DNA of 8,698 nucleotides from Deltaproteobacteria bacterium (GTDB taxonomy: Bacteria; Desulfobacterota; Desulfobacteria; Desulfobacterales; JAFDCJ01). The stretch covers positions 1 through 8,698 of the forward strand of contig JAJRVC010000272.1 of the NCBI GenBank assembly GCA_024277475.1, read 5' to 3'. The notes under the pieces were generated by a model, which was not told the origin of the DNA, searched no databases, and was given only the letters and a program-made list of their open reading frames with translations. Both the position numbers and the translations under genes were made by a program. Shown here piece by piece: positions 5,459-8,698 of the stretch. How positions within the stretch are numbered: the stretch's first letter is position 1; every line of letters begins with the position of its first letter.

Positions 5459-5824
5459 TCACTTCTTTCCCGTCATTTTTTTTACAGGTGTTTCTTGTAC
5501 CAGCACTCTCAATCCCCAACTAAATCCACGAATTATAACTTTGTCCCCTTTTGAAAACTTTTTCCCATCCGCAATCGCATTCCAAATTTCGGTAGCATAT
5601 TGGATTTTACCTTCCGGGTTGATGTCCTGAATCACCAGACCTGTCCGGCCCACCATGGCCTCTTTACCATTCCAGGGTTTCATCCGCATGGCTTGATAGA
5701 TTTTCAAATAGATTAAAAAGCAAATCCCGCAGATTATCAGATAAATCGTCAACGCGGTGTTAAACGGGTATATCCAAAAAACCGGTAACGCAAAAAAAGG
5801 TATGAAAAAAATCAGGTTACACAT
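5459..5824 (-). CDS. NfeD-family membrane protein (short form, OB-fold domain)
   Basis: This 121-aa protein starts with two closely spaced membrane segments (about 2-20 and 24-44). It then has a C-terminal beta-barrel of the NfeD type (about 52-112): GKEAMVGRTGLVIQDINPEG, then WNAIADG, KFSKGDKVIIRG and LRVLVQE. This corresponds to the NfeD1b-like short forms that lack the ClpP-like protease domain. Such proteins usually accompany a stomatin/flotillin partner and act at the membrane, but no stomatin gene is present here. GGAG lies about 8 nt before the ATG. Its place among small Cys/His-rich membrane proteins is unusual for the family and suggests recruitment into this cluster. Confidence 0.82.
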   Translation of the reverse strand: MCNLIFFIPFFALPVFWIYPFNTALTIYLIICGICFLIYLKIYQAMRMKPWNGKEAMVGRTGLVIQDINPEGKIQYATEIWNAIADGKKFSKGDKVIIRGFSWGLRVLVQETPVKKMTGKK

Positions 5825-5908
5825 GGTTAGATCTCCAGCTTTGACCGCTCTCGGGCCCTATTCGGGCTTTTTTTTTGAAATCAATAACGAAACTTATCGG
5901 CATTGATT

Positions 5909-6154
5909 TCAAGATTCGTCATTTTTATACTCGATCTGCTGTGGCACCATGGTGGTTTCTGCTGAATTTGAATGCATTCCCCGCATCATCAGCAGATGCC
6001 CGACAGGACAAATTATGAGGAGGGCATAATAGCCCCAGGATCCCAGTATGCCAAATGCCGAGAGAACCAGTATCCCAACTATCGGAATTCCACAGCAAAG
6101 GATCATAGCCAAAGTATGATTTGTTTTAATTTTTTCTAGCAGTAATTTTATCAT
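5909..6154 (-). CDS. Small membrane protein, DUF2933-like
   Basis: This 81-aa protein has two membrane segments (about 15-34 and 40-57). Possible metal ligands lie at the membrane faces: C20-C21 in the first segment, and CPVGHLLMMRGMH (C49, H53, M56, M57, M60, H61) at the end of the second. The CPxxHxxM pattern with a Met/His-rich tail is what I associate with DUF2933 proteins, which are often found beside copper and other heavy-metal resistance genes. It begins 28 nt after the 48-aa Cys-rich gene, with AAAGGA as ribosome binding site. Function is unknown; copper or mercury handling is an inference from ligands and company. Confidence 0.72.
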   Translation of the reverse strand: MIKLLLEKIKTNHTLAMILCCGIPIVGILVLSAFGILGSWGYYALLIICPVGHLLMMRGMHSNSAETTMVPQQIEYKNDES

Positions 6155-6182
6155 TTTTTATTCCTTTTAGTTTTTTCCGACC

Positions 6183-6329
6183 TCAAACACAGTCGAGTTC
6201 ACCTGCTTTCAGGTATCGATTGATTTTGGGGCAGTTTATTGTCTTACCCGGGACGGAACAGCAGCCTCCCACTGCCGGTATCCCTTTAAAAGAAGCGAAA
6301 ATCGAAAAAATTGGCCCCCCAGTGTTCAT
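6183..6329 (-). CDS. 48-aa cysteine-rich small protein
   Basis: This short gene is easily missed. It runs from an ATG at 6329, 6 nt after the stop of the upstream gene, to a TGA at 6185-6183. The protein begins with a weakly hydrophobic stretch (GGPIFSIFASFKGIPAV), followed by GGCCSVPGKTINCPKINRYL and a tail ending DCV. That gives Cys at 23, 24, 33 and 47. The CC-x8-C spacing suggests a metal site or disulfides. There is no clear Shine-Dalgarno, so translation is probably coupled to the preceding gene. Composition is protein-like, and it exactly fills the space between two coupled genes on the same strand. I do not recognise the family. The terminal TGA does not look like Sec, since no sensible frame follows. 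Confidence 0.6.
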   Translation of the reverse strand: MNTGGPIFSIFASFKGIPAVGGCCSVPGKTINCPKINRYLKAGELDCV

Positions 6330-6335
6330 TGTTTT

Positions 6336-6755
6336 TTAACGCTCCACCGACCACTCGAAGGTTCTCTCCGGTACTTTGGCGACCTTTCGAATAATGAGCG
6401 TGATCGATTCCGTGTTGCCCTCCAGTTTCGGAAACTCCAGGACACCTTTGCGATGGTGCCCACCGGGCCCTGATCCCTGCCAGGCAGTTGCCTGATATAC
6501 TCGCCCTGCGTTATCTTTAAGGGAGCTGACGGCAACCATATCCTCTCCGAGTTTTTCTGAATGCGTATTCATTCGCACTTCAAATCTTGCGGGTTGCCCC
6601 GGCGTAAGCTGAACCGGTTTAACATCCACCCGCACCCGGTTTTCCCGGTTTGATCTCATTTCATAGGCGCCGGCGTCAAACGCCAATCCGACCGTCACGG
6701 CGGCTATCACCAGCGCTGCAAATCCAAAAACTCCATATATCCTGTCCATTTTCAT
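6336..6755 (-). CDS. Conserved periplasmic protein with GGHH motif
   Basis: This 139-aa exported protein has an N-terminal signal peptide or anchor (about 6-30, GVFGFAALVIAAVTVGLAF), followed by an all-beta, immunoglobulin-like region. Typical family stretches are LTPGQPARFEVRMNTHSEKL, DMVAVSSLKDNAGRVY, GSGPGGHHRKGVLEFP and a PERTFEW ending. I have seen this layout in uncharacterised proteins beside metal-export or envelope genes, without an assigned function. H65, H100 and H101 are candidate metal ligands. The start at 6755 is chosen over the ATG at 6797 because AAAGGAG lies 8 nt before it and it opens the signal peptide directly. The next gene starts 6 nt after its stop. Confidence 0.75.
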   Translation of the reverse strand: MKMDRIYGVFGFAALVIAAVTVGLAFDAGAYEMRSNRENRVRVDVKPVQLTPGQPARFEVRMNTHSEKLGEDMVAVSSLKDNAGRVYQATAWQGSGPGGHHRKGVLEFPKLEGNTESITLIIRKVAKVPERTFEWSVER

Positions 6756-6863
6756 TTTTGTTTCTCCTTTAGACATGAAATAGGTGCATATATTCACGAA
6801 TAGTGTTACGTTTCCCGGGGTTTTTAATTAACCGCAGAGGTCATGACGATTATTAAACGTTAC

Positions 6864-6892
6864 AATTTCTCCCTGTGCTCAACAGCGAAATT
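6864..6892. terminator. Hairpin after the CCSH membrane-protein gene
   Basis: AATTTC/GAAATT and CTGT/ACAG arms close a five-base loop immediately after the TAA at 6896-6894. The stem is A+T-rich, and the T-run is on the plus-strand side (6891-6895). It is therefore at best a weak partial terminator or a processing structure for the minus-strand operon. Confidence 0.25.
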
Positions 6893-6893
6893 T

Positions 6894-7553
6894 TTATATG
6901 TTATCGTATTTATGAAATTGTGTACGACGACGACCCGGTCTGATGCGCATCAGCACTTTTGGTACTCCGGTCCTGAACATTCCGTGTTTTCGCATCGTGC
7001 GTACCATCAGCCCGATACCAAAGAGACATGACACGACTCCTGCCAGGAAAAAGTAAGGTTGATACTGTGCCAGGCCGGCTACTGCAGTCGCGGAAAGAAA
7101 GGACACACCCAGCAGCGGTACGACCGTTGCCAGATAATGGGAGCAGCAGGCCATCATTGCCACAGCGGAAACCCCGCTGGAAGCGGCCATGCTCGAATTG
7201 GCCGCTGTTTTCTTTTTGCCGCTAAGATGTGATCTCAATAAGGTATACAAGGTTACCTGGATCCCCAACCCGATGGCAAGGCTAATGATCCACCATCGGT
7301 ATTCACTGAACTGAACCCTGGCAAAATACCAATCCGACGTCAGTGTATTCATGCCCAAATAAATTCCTACGATTGCAAAAGAGGCCAGTACGCCCAGTAA
7401 ATAGGCACGCGGATTTGAGAAACCCATCGGTTGTTCACAGCATTTTGGGACTGCCTTTAAATCTTTTTCCTGCAGTCTTAGTGCATCGTTTTCAACAATT
7501 TCCCCGGCAACAGAATATGCCGGTATCGAATTTTTTTGGATATCTCCTCGCAT
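6894..7553 (-). CDS. Membrane protein with CCSH motif (putative metal-related)
   Basis: This 219-aa protein has a cytosolic N-terminal region (1-48) containing C38-C39, four to five membrane segments (from about 51, 88, 128, 150 and 168), and a basic C-terminus. The hallmark is MACCSHYLATVVPLLG (C136, C137, H139) at a membrane segment. I recall related uncharacterised membrane proteins with ACC-[AS]-H-H-x(4)-P-LLG. The paired Cys in a membrane helix recalls MerT-type soft-metal permeases, but the overall sequence is not MerT as I know it. GGGAG lies about 7 nt before the ATG. It is the second gene after the sigma-54 promoter, following the YHS protein gene by 124 bp. A role in copper or mercury movement is an inference. 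Confidence 0.7.
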   Translation of the reverse strand: MRGDIQKNSIPAYSVAGEIVENDALRLQEKDLKAVPKCCEQPMGFSNPRAYLLGVLASFAIVGIYLGMNTLTSDWYFARVQFSEYRWWIISLAIGLGIQVTLYTLLRSHLSGKKKTAANSSMAASSGVSAVAMMACCSHYLATVVPLLGVSFLSATAVAGLAQYQPYFFLAGVVSCLFGIGLMVRTMRKHGMFRTGVPKVLMRIRPGRRRTQFHKYDNI

Positions 7554-7677
7554 ACACTACTCCCGGATCAAGGCGGAACGATAAAATTGAAAATGGACAA
7601 TATTTATCTGTTTCATGATTGAGGCAAAAACTCAGATCTCAAAAAATCTTCTCTATTTTCATTTGTGACGCCATGGC

Positions 7678-7935
7678 TCAGTGACATTTCATCGCCTTGC
7701 CTCCACTAGCTTTTTCCAGTCGTTCCAGATAACGACCCCATACTCCTTTTTTCTTGGCCGGCCTGGGATTGAGGAATTTCTTGGGATTTTCCTCAAAGGC
7801 TTGCCGACAGCCTTCGGCGCAAAAATAGTAGGTTTCCCCGTTAATGCTCGCAATTACGGTTTTAACGCCAGGTACCACTGTCATACCGCAAACGGGGTCA
7901 ATAACCGATTTTTTGTTATGCGCGGAAATTTTCAT
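7678..7935 (-). CDS. YHS-domain (TRASH-like) metal-binding protein
   Basis: This 85-aa cytosolic protein consists of one YHS domain: DPVCGMTV (C16, M18) at the start, then GETYYFCAEGCRQAFEENPKKF (C39, C43), followed by a basic tail ending in KCH. YHS domains occur in copper- and other heavy-metal-handling proteins, often next to or fused with P-type ATPases, and bind soft metals through these cysteines. It is the first gene behind the sigma-54-type promoter at 7981-7996. GGAGGT lies about 6 nt before the ATG and supports the start. It may act as a small metal chaperone or sensor for the membrane proteins that follow; no transporter ATPase is in the window. Confidence 0.88.
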   Translation of the reverse strand: MKISAHNKKSVIDPVCGMTVVPGVKTVIASINGETYYFCAEGCRQAFEENPKKFLNPRPAKKKGVWGRYLERLEKASGGKAMKCH

Positions 7936-7980
7936 AGCATACCTCCAGGTTTGTTTTTTGTGAATGGTATTAAATGATTC

Positions 7981-7996
7981 TGCAAGCGTTGTGCCA
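7981..7996 (-). promoter_or_regulatory. Sigma-54 (RpoN) promoter upstream of the YHS gene
   Basis: TGGCAC-AACGC-TTGCA on the minus strand matches the -24/-12 consensus TGGCAC-N5-TTGCW at every defined position, with the required 12-bp spacing from GG to GC. Transcription would start near 7970, giving a leader of about 35 nt before the YHS ATG. Sigma-54 promoters need an AAA+ enhancer-binding activator; none is in the window. Direct repeats TGATATA at 8002-8008 and 8023-8029 lie just upstream. Confidence 0.75.
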
Positions 7997-8066
7997 CACA
8001 GTGATATACATTCATAACATATTGATATAATATTAAATAAAATTTAAAATCAGTAGTTAAAAAATT

Positions 8067-8186
8067 CTATTTTCTAAATTTGTGACCGCAGGTGCAAAAA
8101 AAATTCCCGGTCTGGGTATGCGAAATGGGGCTTGGATGGGTAAAAAATATCCACTTGAGGATTAAAATATCAATGCGTATTTTCAT
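8067..8186 (-). CDS. Putative 39-aa small protein with CxCGHxF motif
   Basis: A short minus-strand frame starts 18 nt after the response-regulator stop and ends at a TAG. It encodes a hydrophobic N-terminus (IRIDILILKWIFF), a polar middle and the ending FFCTCGHKFRK. The CTCGH motif resembles half of a zinc ribbon. A GAGG lies just before the ATG, closer than ideal. I do not recognise it. It may be a genuine small protein in the regulator operon, a gene remnant, or a chance frame; the surrounding DNA downstream (8000-8066) is very A+T-rich and appears non-coding. Confidence 0.3.
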   Translation of the reverse strand: MKIRIDILILKWIFFTHPSPISHTQTGNFFCTCGHKFRK

Positions 8187-8204
8187 ATCCTCAGGCCGGA
8201 ATTA

Positions 8205-8597
8205 CTAAAGCATGGCCCTTTGCCGGGGTCTCCAGGAGAGTATTGCACGCTCGATGGTCAGTTTCAGCTCATCAAAATCAAAGGGTTTTCCAAGACAACC
8301 AAAAGCGCCCCTATCTTTAGCTTGATCGGCTATTTCAGTAGATAAATAGGCTGTCATCATTACTATCGGGACATCCGGTCTCATTGATCTAATCTGATCG
8401 AGAGCCTCTATTCCGGAGACTTCGGTCATGCGGATATCCATCAATACCAGGTCGAAATGCCGTTCAATTACTTTTTTAACCGCCGTTGCGCCGTCATCCG
8501 CTTCACAAATTTCGTATTGCCAGTCTAAGAGAATTCGCAGCATGGTACGATGGGCGATATCGTCATCGACAATGAGCAGGGATTTTTGATCTTTCAT
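8205..8597 (-). CDS. Stand-alone response regulator receiver protein
   Basis: This 130-aa protein is a single CheY-like receiver domain without a DNA-binding or AAA+ output domain. The phosphorylation machinery is complete: acidic pocket D11-D12, phospho-acceptor D54 in LVLMDIRM, T82 in VMMTAY, and K104 in the GKPFDFDEL loop. The sequence most resembles receivers of NtrC-type regulators, but the frame closes at TAG soon after helix 5 (SWRPRQRAML), and nothing resembling a sigma-54 interaction domain follows in any frame. It is either a true single-domain regulator or an old truncation. An AAGGA sequence precedes the ATG. A sensor kinase may be encoded just outside the window. It could act in a phosphorelay linked to the sigma-54 promoter downstream. 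Confidence 0.9.
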   Translation of the reverse strand: MKDQKSLLIVDDDIAHRTMLRILLDWQYEICEADDGATAVKKVIERHFDLVLMDIRMTEVSGIEALDQIRSMRPDVPIVMMTAYLSTEIADQAKDRGAFGCLGKPFDFDELKLTIERAILSWRPRQRAML

Positions 8598-8698
8598 TGG
8601 TTATTATCCTTTTCGATCAGATTTTCTATGAGAAATGATTTTCTCAGCCAGAAAGATATCGTAGGATCCATCATCGGAGCCTGTGCCCGGCCTGAATC
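8594..8698 (-). CDS. Possible 3' end of an upstream gene (frame uncertain)
   Basis: Two minus-strand frames stay open to the window edge. One ends in TGA overlapping the regulator start (ATGA) and would give 34 residues ending EKDNNQ. The other ends at TAA-TAA (first stop 8606-8604) and would give 30 residues ending HRKSDRKG. Either could be the C-terminus of a partner such as a histidine kinase, but no motif settles it. Too little sequence is present to name a product. Confidence 0.2.
   Translation of the reverse strand, partial: DSGRAQAPMMDPTISFWLRKSFLIENLIEKDNNQ

Noticed and set aside
5844..5874. GGGCCC-TATTC-GGGC followed by nine T on the plus strand, like an intrinsic terminator
   Set aside because: The stem is only 4 bp plus wobble pairs and no plus-strand gene ends there. 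On the coding (minus) strand the A-run precedes the hairpin, so it would not terminate the operon.
6155..6185. TGA at the end of the 48-aa gene as a second selenocysteine codon
   Set aside because: The frame after the TGA gives a lysine-rich string running into the next gene's ribosome binding site. It lacks any Cys partner and shows no SECIS-like hairpin with a loop G at a suitable distance.
7343..7618. Plus-strand open frames opposite the minus-strand genes (also 4527-4832, 6843-7225, 7681-7977)
   Set aside because: Each is antisense to a gene with clear motifs, and none of the products has recognisable domains or a ribosome binding site.
7640..7680. TGA ending the YHS gene (after KCH) as selenocysteine
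   Set aside because: The read-through frame is short, without family resemblance, and the YHS domain is already complete.

Overview
The window reads as a chromosomal stretch from a Gram-negative, anaerobic-type bacterium of the Desulfobacterota (deltaproteobacterial) kind. This is an inference from gene content: a sigma-54 promoter, a system I type CcmH, a probable selenoprotein, and many short palindromic and repeated intergenic elements. Base composition is moderate and no rRNA or tRNA gene was seen, so the lineage is not proven.

Left part (1-2267) is accessory and decaying. An exact 110-bp repeat lies at 1-110 and 1976-2085. Between the copies are a broken COG1569-type PIN gene, an intact Phd/YefM antitoxin and PIN toxin pair on the plus strand with its own promoter, and a frameshifted, internally deleted gene for a secreted zinc-ribbon protein on the minus strand. 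A 155-bp element with perfect 11-bp inverted ends follows.

Right part (2268-8698) is almost wholly minus-strand and is best read from right to left. A stand-alone response regulator and a 39-codon small frame come first. A near-perfect sigma-54 promoter then precedes a run of small cysteine/histidine-rich and membrane proteins: a YHS-domain protein, a membrane protein with a CCSH motif, a periplasmic protein with a GGHH motif, an unlisted 48-aa Cys-rich protein, a DUF2933-like protein, an NfeD-type protein and a Cys-containing membrane protein. After these come a tightly coupled thiol-redox operon (TlpA/ResA thioredoxin, CcdA electron carrier, CcmH), an unrecognised coding fragment, and a PCYCGC-family protein.

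The most striking observation is in that last gene. Its frame is interrupted by a single TGA (2372-2370) exactly where relatives carry a Cys. The frame then continues for 33 codons to a triple stop, and a hairpin with G in its apical loop lies 23 nt after the TGA, as in bacterial SECIS elements. I read it as a 165-aa selenoprotein with a UxxC motif that ordinary gene calling would cut to 131 aa.

Taken together, the minus-strand genes suggest an envelope metal-handling and thiol/selenol redox module: soft-metal-type ligands (YHS, CCSH, CC, CPxxH) followed by CcdA/TlpA/CcmH reducing power and a selenoprotein thiol partner. The metal and the physiological role are not shown by the sequence.
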